Origin: Leptospira venezuelensis
GTDB taxonomy: Bacteria; Spirochaetota; Leptospiria; Leptospirales; Leptospiraceae
Length of the DNA: 64,000 nucleotides
Direction of reading: 5' to 3'
Assembly (NCBI RefSeq): GCF_002150035.1
Contig: NZ_NETS01000010.1
Coordinates: 1,674,001-1,738,000 of the forward strand
Position 1 is the stretch's first letter. Each line of letters begins with the position of its first letter. The position numbers and the translations under genes are program-made. Of the stretch, positions 54,562-62,725 are shown in pieces. The notes under the pieces were generated by a model, which did no database searches, had not been told where the DNA came from, and saw nothing but the letters and a program-made list of their open reading frames with translations.

Positions 54562-55233
54562 TTAGCCGCCCCCACCTGAAGTAGGAACATAACAAAGACA
54601 AAGAACTTTATGTGATTCTGAGCAGGAGCGAGAATCAGTGGAAAACCAACTGCTTTGGACATAGACTAAAGTATTTCCGATATGTCCCAAGCTGGAAGAG
54701 GTCCCGTCGTCTCCGTTGGAGCAAGTGTCTAAACCGCCACCGCCATTCCCATCTCCGAAACTCCAGAATGTTTGATTTCCTAATCCTGCTCCTTGCAAAG
54801 TTGTATTTAAATCTGCTGTGAATAATACTGAATAACTTTCAGCGATAATAGTGCCAAAGGGACCTCTAATCGGAACTCCTAAAACAGGCAAATCAGAATG
54901 TAATGCATTCAAAGAAGACGCAGCAACAAGAGAAGTTGAAACCAAAGGAACATATTTAGAACATTTGGAATCTATAATATTCGAAAAAATCCTTTGTTGC
55001 CCGCAAATAAAATTTAAACTTGCGTCTATCGATCCTGGACCGAGGATCGATAGATTACCGGTATAACTAGTATTTGTAGCATACATGTAAATTCCTTCGG
55101 GTGCTGAGATAAGAAGGCTCATTAATGTTGCCGTAGGGCTGCAGCCCCTATCTTGCTCTGAGCAAGTTTTGTCTGTAAGACAGCCAGTATAAAAAACACA
55201 AAGGAATAATATAAGAAGAGTGCACCGTATCAT
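54562..55233 (-). CDS. DUF1554 lipoprotein, array copy C
   Basis: The protein is 223 residues with lipobox VFYTGC followed by LTDKTCSEQDRGC. The domain shows EGIYMYATNTSYTGNLSILG, DASLNFICGQQRIFSNII, PIRGPFGTIIAES, FWSFGDGNGGGGLDTC and CSESHKVLCLCY, then PTSGGGG. All family cysteines are present. A 96-base gap to copy D is the largest in the array and holds a 15-base palindrome (55269-55283), but no convincing terminator. Confidence 0.88.
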   Translation of the reverse strand: MIRCTLLILFLCVFYTGCLTDKTCSEQDRGCSPTATLMSLLISAPEGIYMYATNTSYTGNLSILGPGSIDASLNFICGQQRIFSNIIDSKCSKYVPLVSTSLVAASSLNALHSDLPVLGVPIRGPFGTIIAESYSVLFTADLNTTLQGAGLGNQTFWSFGDGNGGGGLDTCSNGDDGTSSSLGHIGNTLVYVQSSWFSTDSRSCSESHKVLCLCYVPTSGGGG

Positions 55234-55329
55234 CCAACAAGGATAGAGCAGAGTTAGTTCATAGGCAAGAAATTATATTTCTCTTTTATAGCTTTAGCTC
55301 AACTTATTAAGCCGTTTTCCTCTCTCATC

Positions 55330-56028
55330 TTAATAACAAAGGCAAATAATTGGATGAGAGTCTGTGCATGCTGGCGCTCCTGAAATGAGCCAGCTCGTTG
55401 TTACGTCCGAGGGAGATCCAATTGCTCCCGCAGCTCCTGTGCTTGTACCGTTAATACAATTGTCTGCAGTATTAAAAGCTCCTCCTGTGTTAGAAAATGT
55501 CCAATAGGATTGGGAGGTAACACCTGCTTGCTGTAAGCTTAATAGTAGACCCGGAAAAAGATTTGTCCAAGAAGTTGCAATAATCTCTCCCCGGGCTCCT
55601 CTTATAGGATAATTAGTATTATCAGGAATACCATAGTCTCCTGGAAAATTAGAAATAGAATGTGTAGCAGTAGAAACTACAGGAAGAACATTGGAACAGC
55701 TTGTATTAATGATTGATGCAAATAAACGATTGGAAGTGCAGATATTATGGAGACTACTTTCCAAACTAGATCCATATGCAGCCAGATTCCCTCGGTAACT
55801 GGTTTGAGTTGTATATAAATATATCCCTTGAGGAGCGGAGATCATCGATAATATTTGTTCTTGTATATTGCAATTTTTGTCATGATCAGAACAAACCTTT
55901 GAACTCATACATGCGTTTGAGGAAAAAATAAAAAAGAAGCAGGATAGCTGAATTAAAAATTTCACCGCATGATTAAAAACTAAACGGTTCAGTTTTGCAA
56001 GAAATTTACTGAGGAAAACTTCAGGCAT
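55330..56028 (-). CDS. DUF1554 lipoprotein, array copy D
   Basis: The longest frame gives 232 residues; the leader before the lipobox IFSSNAC is ~40 residues, so a shorter start inside it is possible, although no ribosome site picks one. After MSSKVCSDHDKNC comes the domain: QGIYLYTTQTSYRGNLAAYG, SSLHNICTSNRLFASII, PIRGARGEIIATS, YWTFSNTGGAFNTADNC and CTDSHPIICLCY. It stops right at the CY and lacks the GGGG tail of copies A-C. The middle of the domain has a few substitutions relative to the others. Confidence 0.85.
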   Translation of the reverse strand: MPEVFLSKFLAKLNRLVFNHAVKFLIQLSCFFFIFSSNACMSSKVCSDHDKNCNIQEQILSMISAPQGIYLYTTQTSYRGNLAAYGSSLESSLHNICTSNRLFASIINTSCSNVLPVVSTATHSISNFPGDYGIPDNTNYPIRGARGEIIATSWTNLFPGLLLSLQQAGVTSQSYWTFSNTGGAFNTADNCINGTSTGAAGAIGSPSDVTTSWLISGAPACTDSHPIICLCY

Positions 56029-56065
56029 AAAAATTCTTTACGCATGAAATAAGCTAATTTAGGAC

Positions 56066-56710
56066 TTAATAACAGAAGCAAAGAATTTTTCTATATTGAT
56101 CGCAAGTCGCGATATTCGCACCCAACCAAATATTATTTTGAGTGGTAGGGTTTCCAACCTCTCCGGTATCGCCAACGGCTTTGGAAAGACCATCGATACA
56201 ACTCCCCGAATAACCTCCGCCGGCAGAGGTAAAGGTCCAAAATTCCTCATTAATGATCCCGGATTTACTTAGGGAAGCAACATCAGGTCCTATTGCGATT
56301 AGCCAATTAAAACTTTTAGATACAGTATTTCCTCTCGAACCTCTAATTGTGAGATTGTCTCCATCGAAAGCTGGGAAATTTGCTGGATATTGATCGATAG
56401 ACATTAGATCACTCGAGACTCCCGGAAGAATATTCCCGCAAGAAGAAATGATTGGTGCAAAGACGCGATCCTTTACACAAAGATTCATAAGGCCATCGAA
56501 TAAGGTAGGCCCATATTTTGCGAAATCGCCTTGGTAGGAATTTAATGACGAGTAAATATAAATCCCTGGAGGAGGAGCGATAAACGAATATAAAATTTCA
56601 GTAAAGCTACAGGCTCTATCTTCTTTAGAACATATACTTTCTTCTGCACATGCACTAAATGAAAAAAGGGTCAAAAAAAGAAGAAGGGCAATCGATTTCA
56701 CATCTAACAT
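56066..56710 (-). CDS. DUF1554 lipoprotein, array copy E
   Basis: The protein is 214 residues with lipobox LFSFSAC and AEESICSKEDRAC. The domain reads PGIYIYSSLNSYQGDFAKYG, FDGLMNLCVKDRVFAPII, TIRGSRGNTVSK, FWTFTSAGGGYSGSC and CDQYRKILCFCY. This is the most divergent full-length copy, but every family cysteine is kept. It ends at CY without the glycine tail. A 37-base gap separates it from copy D. Confidence 0.85.
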   Translation of the reverse strand: MLDVKSIALLLFLTLFSFSACAEESICSKEDRACSFTEILYSFIAPPPGIYIYSSLNSYQGDFAKYGPTLFDGLMNLCVKDRVFAPIISSCGNILPGVSSDLMSIDQYPANFPAFDGDNLTIRGSRGNTVSKSFNWLIAIGPDVASLSKSGIINEEFWTFTSAGGGYSGSCIDGLSKAVGDTGEVGNPTTQNNIWLGANIATCDQYRKILCFCY

Positions 56711-56772
56711 TCGAACCTACTTTACTTTTTATACAAGAAATTTGTTGCTATTGTGGAACACTAGTATCCGGA

Positions 56773-57024
56773 CTAAAACTGATTCGCAAGAGAGGAAAAT
56801 AATTTTTCACTCTTGCATATATTTTGGCCGCTTATCTCCGGTGTACTACCATAAGCTGCAAGATTACCTTGGTATTTTGTAGCTGTGGAATAAATGTAGA
56901 TTCCGTTTGGAATAGTAAGAACAGAAGCAAATAAGGCCTGGGTGCTGTAGCTTTTATCGCTCAGGCAATTGTAATAAAGGGAAGAATATACTAAGACTAT
57001 AAGGACAAAAAATCGATTTCGCAT
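56773..57024 (-). pseudogene. Truncated DUF1554 lipoprotein, array copy F
   Basis: It encodes only 83 residues. The start resembles its neighbours: signal peptide, lipobox LYYNC, LSDKSYS where the others have a TCSxxD motif, then NGIYIYSTATKYQGNLAAYG and QNICKSEKLFSSLANQF, ending where the full proteins would run on for ~140 residues. The cysteine-rich motif after the lipobox is lost. No remnant of the rest lies in the 62 bases before copy E, so the 3' part seems deleted. A short secreted product is still possible. Confidence 0.65.
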
Positions 57025-57113
57025 AATCCATACTCCTTATGGAGCTATACAAAGTTCAATGAATTTCTCATTACACTTGACTAAATTGTCTGAAAGTTTT
57101 TACTTCTGCCAAG

Positions 57114-57929
57114 ATGCGTCCAAATCTTAAAGTCCGTTCTATAATTTTTTTCTTATTGGTATTGTTTCTGACTCCAAGCCTTCTCTTTGCCGATCAGACC
57201 ATTCTTCTTCGCAAAGGCGGCAAGGTGATCGGTAACGTGGTGGGTCAAAATGAAAAAACGATCACTGTTCAGTCTGAAACGGGCAAACAGATCATCAATA
57301 AAAGAGAAATATTAAAAATTATTTATAAAGATATTACAAAAGAAGAAGAGAATCGCATTCGTAAGGAAGAAGAGAAGAAAGTCCAGGAAAACCCTCAAGT
57401 AGTTGAGGAGCCAATTCAAATTATCCCCCCTCCAACGTCTACGGAACCGGGCAGAAATAGATGGAGTGCAGTATGGCGTTCTGCAATTCTACCTGGCTGG
57501 GGACAATGGTATACTGACAATAAACTAGAGGCAAAGATCACAGGCGGGGCATTTTTAGCTAGTTTAGCTTATGCAGGATATTCCAGATCCGAAGCAGAAT
57601 CTGCAAAAAGCAAATATGATGATGCAGTTTCCAAGAGTAGTACTACAGGCTCATTTATTTATGGAGGAGGTATTGCAAACTTCTACCTTCTCACCGTAGT
57701 CCCTGGAGCAAGAGCAGATTACGAAACTTCCGTTCATGCATATAACACAGCTGTGTACGTATTGGGTGGAGTGTATCTGGCTCAATTGGTTCGGACTTAT
57801 TTTCTGGGAAAAGCTTGGGAGCAGGGGAATTCTGCTAATCCAGTTACCTGGACAGTTGTTCCTAAACCTGATTGGTCTGCTACAAGAGTAGGCTGGGGCG
57901 CGGAAGCAAGTTTTAGCCTCGGTTTCTAG
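57114..57929 (+). CDS. Exported membrane-associated protein, DUF5683-like C-terminus
   Basis: The protein is 271 residues with a signal peptide (LLFADQT cleavage near residue 27). Residues ~28-70 form a small domain with ILLRKGGKVIGNVVGQNEKT, of the kind found before membrane-associated domains in spirochaetes. A charged linker rich in Glu/Lys and a Pro stretch (~75-108) follow. Then comes SAVWRSAILPGWGQWYTDNK, a DUF5683-type opening, with two or three hydrophobic stretches after it. Function unknown. It is divergent from the DUF1554 array and precedes rplM. Confidence 0.65.
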   Translation: MRPNLKVRSIIFFLLVLFLTPSLLFADQTILLRKGGKVIGNVVGQNEKTITVQSETGKQIINKREILKIIYKDITKEEENRIRKEEEKKVQENPQVVEEPIQIIPPPTSTEPGRNRWSAVWRSAILPGWGQWYTDNKLEAKITGGAFLASLAYAGYSRSEAESAKSKYDDAVSKSSTTGSFIYGGGIANFYLLTVVPGARADYETSVHAYNTAVYVLGGVYLAQLVRTYFLGKAWEQGNSANPVTWTVVPKPDWSATRVGWGAEASFSLGF

Positions 57930-57996
57930 GAATTTTGTTCGTATTTCCTTGACCCCTTAGGCCGGTACGCGAAATTGGCCAATACAGGACATACCC

Positions 57997-58446
57997 ATGC
58001 CAATCGTATCTAAACCGCATAGAACTCCTTCCTTAAAAAAGGAACAAGCTAATAAAGCTTGGTACGTAGTCGACGCTGAAGGCAAAACCTTAGGTCGTCT
58101 CGCTTCGGAGATCGCAACTAGACTCCGCGGTAAACATAAACCTACTTTTACTCCTAACGTTGATTGTGGAGATAATATTATTGTTATCAATGCTGCTAAG
58201 GTAGCTGTGACTGGAAATAAAGAGACTCAAAAAGAATATTTCCATCACTCTCGTTATCCGGGTGGTATGACAGCTACTACTCTTCAAAACATGAGAGTAA
58301 AACAACCTGAAAAAATCCTGTATGAAGCAGTAAAAGGTATGCTTCCTAAAAGCAAACTCGGTGCTGAAATGTTAACTCATTTCAGAATTTTCCCAGGAAC
58401 CGAGCATAATCTCGGCGCTCAAAAGCCGATCAAACTGGAACTCTAG
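57997..58446 (+). CDS. rplM: 50S ribosomal protein L13
   Basis: L13 is an early-assembling large-subunit protein. The 149-residue protein shows AWYVVDAEGKTLGRLASEIA, GDNIIVINAAKVAVTGNK, YFHHSRYPGG and VKGMLPKSKLG, the normal sequence blocks. AGGA stands seven bases before the ATG. It is followed by rpsI after 13 bases, the near-universal L13-S9 pair. The 67-base leader shows no clear L13-binding hairpin to me. Confidence 0.97.
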   Translation: MPIVSKPHRTPSLKKEQANKAWYVVDAEGKTLGRLASEIATRLRGKHKPTFTPNVDCGDNIIVINAAKVAVTGNKETQKEYFHHSRYPGGMTATTLQNMRVKQPEKILYEAVKGMLPKSKLGAEMLTHFRIFPGTEHNLGAQKPIKLEL

Positions 58447-58459
58447 GAGATATTAGAAT

Positions 58460-58858
58460 ATGGCAAGCGCCAAGGAAATCTGGGCAGTAGGTCGTCGTAA
58501 AAACGCAATCGCCCGCGTAAAATTAAAAGAAGGTTCCGGTAAGATTGTAATCAATGATAGAGATTACAAAGATTATCTGCAAAACAGCCGCTCTAATATC
58601 AAAGAAGCTATTACCGCTTTAACTCTGATGAACGTTGCTGAAAAGTTCGATCTTAAAGTAAATGTTTCCGGAGGAGGGATCATCGGACAAGTCGGAGCGA
58701 TCCGTCATGCGCTTGCAAGAGTGATCTGCCGTTATAATCCCGAGTTCAGAGCTACTGTTAAAAAAGAAGGCCTTCTGACTCGTGACCCACGTATGGTGGA
58801 ACGTAAAAAATACGGTCTACATAAAGCACGTAGAGGAACTCAGTTCTCTAAACGTTAA
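58460..58858 (+). CDS. rpsI: 30S ribosomal protein S9
   Basis: S9 contacts the P-site tRNA through its C-terminal tail. The 132-residue protein has AVGRRKNAIARVKLKEGSGK at the start, GGGIIGQVGAIRHALARVI in the middle and the typical basic end RKKYGLHKARRGTQFSKR. AGGAG is upstream of the ATG. A terminator-like hairpin follows before alaS. Confidence 0.97.
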   Translation: MASAKEIWAVGRRKNAIARVKLKEGSGKIVINDRDYKDYLQNSRSNIKEAITALTLMNVAEKFDLKVNVSGGGIIGQVGAIRHALARVICRYNPEFRATVKKEGLLTRDPRMVERKKYGLHKARRGTQFSKR

Positions 58859-58885
58859 TCTACGCTTTTTAGATCTATTTTTGGG

Positions 58886-58932
58886 AATGCCTGAAGTTCT
58901 TGCCAGCAAGACCTCGGGCATTTTCTGTTTTT
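58886..58932 (+). terminator. Terminator or attenuator between rpsI and alaS
   Basis: AATGCCTGA (58886-58894) pairs with TCGGGCATT (58914-58922) over 9 bp with one G-T wobble. An inner CTTG/CAAG stem lies in the loop, and a T-rich tract runs to 58932. The alaS ribosome site (AGGGG, 58933-58937) starts directly after it. It is 27 bases from the rpsI stop, so it either ends the rpsI transcript or attenuates alaS. Confidence 0.6.
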
Positions 58933-58941
58933 AGGGGTATC

Positions 58942-61701
58942 ATGAATTTTAAAAAAGTTTCCGAAGTCCGCAAAATCTTTTTGGATTATTTTAAGGAGAA
59001 GGGCCACACTGTAGTTCCTTCGTCTTCTCTTTTGCCTGCAGGAGATCCTACACTTCTATTCACTACTGCAGGAATGGTGCAGTTCAAACCATTATTTACC
59101 GGTGCAGTAGAACTTCCTTACACAAGAGCGACTTCTGCTCAAAAATGTTTAAGAACTACAGATCTCGAAAATGTAGGTAAAACGGAAAGACATTGTACAT
59201 TTTTCGAAATGCTTGGAAACTTCAGCTTTGGAGATTATTTTAAAGAAGAAGCTATCGAATACGCGTTAGATTGTTCTGTAAATCATCTTGGATTCCCTAA
59301 GGAAAAGATCTGGATCACAGTATTCGAAAATGATGATGAAGCAGAGAAGATCTGGATTTCCAAAGGTATTCCAAAAGAAAGGATCACTCGTTTAGGCAAA
59401 AAAGATAATTTCTGGGGACCTGCAGGAGACAGCGGTGCTTGCGGACCTTGCTCTGAGTTATACTTAGATAGGGGACCTGAAAAAGCTCTCCCTGATTGTG
59501 GAGTTAAATACGAGTGTAAGCCAGGCTGCGATTGCGATCGTTTTTTAGAATTTTGGAATATAGTATTCAACCAATTCAACCAAGACACCGAAGGAAATCT
59601 TCATCCACTCAAACAAACAGGTATTGATACAGGTTCCGGATTAGAAAGAGTAGCTTTACTTTTGCAAGGCGTCGATTCCGTTTATGATACGGATGAACTT
59701 CGCGGAATCATCACAGAAGTAGAAAAAATCTCAGGAAAAACTTATAACGAATCTACAAAAGTCCCATTCAGAGTAATCACTGACCATATTCGTTCTGTAT
59801 TATTCACAGTATCCGACGGGATCTATCCGGATAGAACCGGAAGAGGATACGTTATTCGTCGCTTAATCCGTAGAGCGGTATTATTCGCTAGAAAACTGGA
59901 TCTAAGAGAACCATTCTTATACAAACTTGCAAAATCAGTATGTAATATTTATAAGGAAAGATATCCTGATCTGGAAAAACATATCTCCTCTGTAGAAAGA
60001 ACACTTCTGGCAGAAGAAGAATTATTCCTCAAAACATTAGAGATTGGTTTGGAAAAGATAGAAGCTCTTGTTTCCAAAACCAAGTCCGAAGGTTCCAATA
60101 CATTCTCCGGAAAAGATAGCTTCTTACTTTATGGAACTTATGGTTTCCCGGCAGAGATGACGGAAGAGATCGTAGCAGAGCATGGACTTTCTTTCGACAA
60201 AAAAGGTTTCGAAGAAGAATTAGAGAAGGATAGACAATCTTCTCGTGAAACTTGGAAAGCAAACAAGGTTTCCCTATTCACAGGAATAAAAACTGATAAG
60301 ACCCAATTTTTGGGTTATGATGTTTTAGAAGCGGAGTCAGATCTTAAATTTATATTTTCAGATAATAAACAAGCCAACGCACTCAAAGAAGGTGAGTCAG
60401 GTGCATTGGTATTTTCTTCCAGTCCATTTTATCCGGAAGGTGGAGGACAGGTAGGAGATCTAGGATTTATCCGAAAAGGACAATCTGTCTTTAAGGTTTT
60501 GGATACCCAAAAAGAGAACGATATCATTCTTCATATTGGAACTGTTCTCTCCGGAAGTTTTTCGGTTGGAGACAAGGCCAAATTAGAAGTAGAGAAGGAA
60601 AGAAGAGAAAGACTCAAATTCCATCACTCGGGAACTCACTTATTAAACGGAGCACTTCGTTCGTTGCTTGGAAATCATGTTCTCCAAAAAGGATCTATCG
60701 TTTCTCCCGAATATCTTCGTTTTGATTTCTCTCATCCGAGCCCTTTAAGTGTAGAAGAAATCCGTAATATAGAATCCTGGGTGAACGAAAGTATCGGTCG
60801 CCATATTCCTGTAGATACTAAAGTTTTACCTATTGAAGAAGCCAAGAAAACAGGAGCCGTTGCAGCCTTCGACGAAAAATACGGAGATAGCGTAAGAGTT
60901 CTTCAGATGGGAGATCGTTCCTTGGAGTTCTGCGGCGGAACCCACGTAGGAAATACGGGAGATATCGGATACTTCTTCATAAAAAAAGAATCTAGCCCTG
61001 GCGCCGGAAACAGAAGGATAGAAGCAGTTGCGGGCCCGCTGGTTGTGGAAACCTTTCAAAACAGATTTGCAGAGTTAACCGAGTCAGTCCAAAATCTAAA
61101 TCTTAAGATCAAAGAAGAGTTGGGGGCAGAAGGGACTGCTCTTTCTATAAAAACTATTATCCCTGGACCGGATGAGATCAGATCTTCATTCGAATCCAAA
61201 GGAGCAGATGCAGTAGTTTCTCTTAGAGATCTTTCCGAAGAACTGTCCCTAGAATTGGAAGAAACACAATCCAAGTTCCTGAAAGAAAAGAAAAATAAAG
61301 AATCAAAAGATTTTGAGAATAATCCGGAAGTGATCGCGCAAGTATTCGAAAATTCGAAAATGATTGGTTCTGTTAAAATTGTTTCTGCGATCTTTGAGTC
61401 CAAGGATGCAAAAGCATTAAAAGGACTTTCTGATAATATCAAAGTCAGAGAAAAGGAAATAGTCGCCATTCTTGCCAGCAAAAATACAGAAGATGCAAGT
61501 ATAGTAATCACTTGCTCTTCTTCTTTGGTTGGAAAGATCCATTGTGGAGAACTCGTAAAAACTGCCTGTGAAATTTTAGGTGGAAAAGGCGGAGGAAAAC
61601 CTGATATGGCTCAAGGCGGAGGAAAAGAAGTTTCCAAAGTAGAAGAAGCAGTCAGGTCTGCATTAGAAAAGGCTAGTTCCAGCTTGAACGGGGGAAAATA
61701 A
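58942..61701 (+). CDS. alaS: Alanyl-tRNA synthetase
   Basis: The class II enzyme charges tRNA-Ala. The ATG 58942 has AGGGG five bases away and gives 919 residues; an open frame further up (58900) crosses the hairpin. The N-terminal part has EKGHTVVPSSSLLPAGDPTL and FTTAGMVQFKPLF; the tRNA-binding and helical parts follow. The editing domain has HHSGTHLL and CGGTHV, the zinc ligands for removing Ser and Gly. The C-terminal C-Ala domain ends in GGGKEVSKVEEAVRSALEKA. Downstream, a YajQ-family gene starts one base after the stop. Confidence 0.96.
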   Translation: MNFKKVSEVRKIFLDYFKEKGHTVVPSSSLLPAGDPTLLFTTAGMVQFKPLFTGAVELPYTRATSAQKCLRTTDLENVGKTERHCTFFEMLGNFSFGDYFKEEAIEYALDCSVNHLGFPKEKIWITVFENDDEAEKIWISKGIPKERITRLGKKDNFWGPAGDSGACGPCSELYLDRGPEKALPDCGVKYECKPGCDCDRFLEFWNIVFNQFNQDTEGNLHPLKQTGIDTGSGLERVALLLQGVDSVYDTDELRGIITEVEKISGKTYNESTKVPFRVITDHIRSVLFTVSDGIYPDRTGRGYVIRRLIRRAVLFARKLDLREPFLYKLAKSVCNIYKERYPDLEKHISSVERTLLAEEELFLKTLEIGLEKIEALVSKTKSEGSNTFSGKDSFLLYGTYGFPAEMTEEIVAEHGLSFDKKGFEEELEKDRQSSRETWKANKVSLFTGIKTDKTQFLGYDVLEAESDLKFIFSDNKQANALKEGESGALVFSSSPFYPEGGGQVGDLGFIRKGQSVFKVLDTQKENDIILHIGTVLSGSFSVGDKAKLEVEKERRERLKFHHSGTHLLNGALRSLLGNHVLQKGSIVSPEYLRFDFSHPSPLSVEEIRNIESWVNESIGRHIPVDTKVLPIEEAKKTGAVAAFDEKYGDSVRVLQMGDRSLEFCGGTHVGNTGDIGYFFIKKESSPGAGNRRIEAVAGPLVVETFQNRFAELTESVQNLNLKIKEELGAEGTALSIKTIIPGPDEIRSSFESKGADAVVSLRDLSEELSLELEETQSKFLKEKKNKESKDFENNPEVIAQVFENSKMIGSVKIVSAIFESKDAKALKGLSDNIKVREKEIVAILASKNTEDASIVITCSSSLVGKIHCGELVKTACEILGGKGGGKPDMAQGGGKEVSKVEEAVRSALEKASSSLNGGK

Positions 61702-61702
61702 T

Positions 61703-62197
61703 ATGAGCGATCCATCATTCGATGTTGTTTCAGAAATAGATAGACCTGAATTACAAAATGCGGTTACCCAAGCAATCGCAGAGATTAAAAACAGATTCGA
61801 CTTTAAAGGTTCCAAGTCTGAGATCAAACTGGAAGAGGAAAATCTGACTCTTATATCTGACAACGAAGCTAAGTTAGAAAGTGTTATCGATGTTCTAATT
61901 AATAAGATGGCTAAAAGAGGACTTGGACTTAAGTCATTTGATTTTAAATCCAAATTGGAACCTGCTACAGGCAATACTGTTCGGATGAAAGTGAAAATTC
62001 GTAATGGTCTTGAAAAAGAACAGACTAAAGAAATTACTAAGATCGTAAAGGATTCTAAACTAAAAGTAATTCCTACCATTATGGGAAATTGTGTTAGGAT
62101 TCAGGGAAAGAAGAAGGATGATCTTCAGGAGATCATGAAACTCTTAAAATCTGCGGATCTTCCTTTTGATGTTCAATTCCAAAATTTTAAGGGTTAA
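61703..62197 (+). CDS. YajQ-family nucleotide-binding protein
   Basis: The 164-residue protein opens with PSFDVVSEIDRPELQNAVTQ and shows NRFDFKGSKSEIKLEEENLT and VRIQGKKKDDLQEIMKLL, the YajQ pattern of two tandem RNP-like domains. Members bind nucleotides or RNA; a Xanthomonas member binds cyclic-di-GMP. Whether this one does is not visible from sequence. One base after alaS, so likely co-expressed. Confidence 0.88.
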   Translation: MSDPSFDVVSEIDRPELQNAVTQAIAEIKNRFDFKGSKSEIKLEEENLTLISDNEAKLESVIDVLINKMAKRGLGLKSFDFKSKLEPATGNTVRMKVKIRNGLEKEQTKEITKIVKDSKLKVIPTIMGNCVRIQGKKKDDLQEIMKLLKSADLPFDVQFQNFKG

Positions 62198-62234
62198 TCA
62201 AAACCTTTCCGAAAGATAAGGGTCTAATTTAGGT

Positions 62235-62630
62235 ATGAAACGTTTTACATTTCTCGCAATTATTTCTATTTTTCTGATCTCAGGACTCTCTGCAGAGGAG
62301 GAAAATCCGATCAAGTTCAAGATCGAAAAATCGTCTCCTTCTGGTTATGTTTTGAAAGTTGTTTACCCTGAAAATTTCGGGGTCCAAAAAGAAGCTCCGC
62401 ATCGTATCCTACTCAATCCTGGATCCGGATTAAAAGTGGTTTCCGCGGATCTAAAACTGAAAGGTAAAACTTCATCCCGCAAAAAAGAATATTTCGAATC
62501 AGTTGAGCCTATGCAGTTAAAACTGGAAGGGAAGGGTGAACTGGAAATTCACGCGAAAATTTTTTACTGCGATTATAACAGGAATATTTGTATTCCGGGA
62601 AAGATATTACAAAAAGAGACAATCCAATAA
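62235..62630 (+). CDS. Exported DsbD-alpha-like protein
   Basis: The protein is 131 residues with a signal peptide (SGLSAEEE near residue 20). The mature part is a small beta domain with a late motif KIFYCDYNRNICIPGKIL. Two cysteines seven residues apart next to an aromatic resemble the active site of the N-terminal domain of DsbD (the alpha domain), without the membrane part. A role in periplasmic thiol chemistry is inference. It follows the YajQ-family gene by 37 bases and precedes a strong terminator. Confidence 0.55.
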   Translation: MKRFTFLAIISIFLISGLSAEEENPIKFKIEKSSPSGYVLKVVYPENFGVQKEAPHRILLNPGSGLKVVSADLKLKGKTSSRKKEYFESVEPMQLKLEGKGELEIHAKIFYCDYNRNICIPGKILQKETIQ

Positions 62631-62653
62631 TTAAATAGAATATGTTTGGAAAG

Positions 62654-62681
62654 AAAAAGCGGCAATATAGCCGCTTTTTTT
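62654..62681. terminator. Intrinsic terminator, bidirectional
   Basis: AAAAAGCGGC (62654-62663) pairs with GCCGCTTTTT (62670-62679) over 10 bp around an AATATA loop. The A-tract on the left and T-tract on the right make it a good terminator for both strands. It ends the alaS-yajQ transcript on the plus strand and the lipoprotein pair on the minus strand. Confidence 0.85.
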
Positions 62682-62725
62682 ATTGGAATTTGATTGTAGA
62701 AGTTCCTAGATCGTCGCGATTTAAA

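Noticed and set aside
57997..58858. Riboswitch or T-box leaders upstream of housekeeping genes
   Set aside because: No conserved leader element was visible upstream of rplM, ileS, thiL or purL; gaps are too short for thiL and ileS.
61056..61511. 151-residue open frame antisense to alaS
   Set aside because: Ser/Leu-rich shadow frame within the alaS 3' half.
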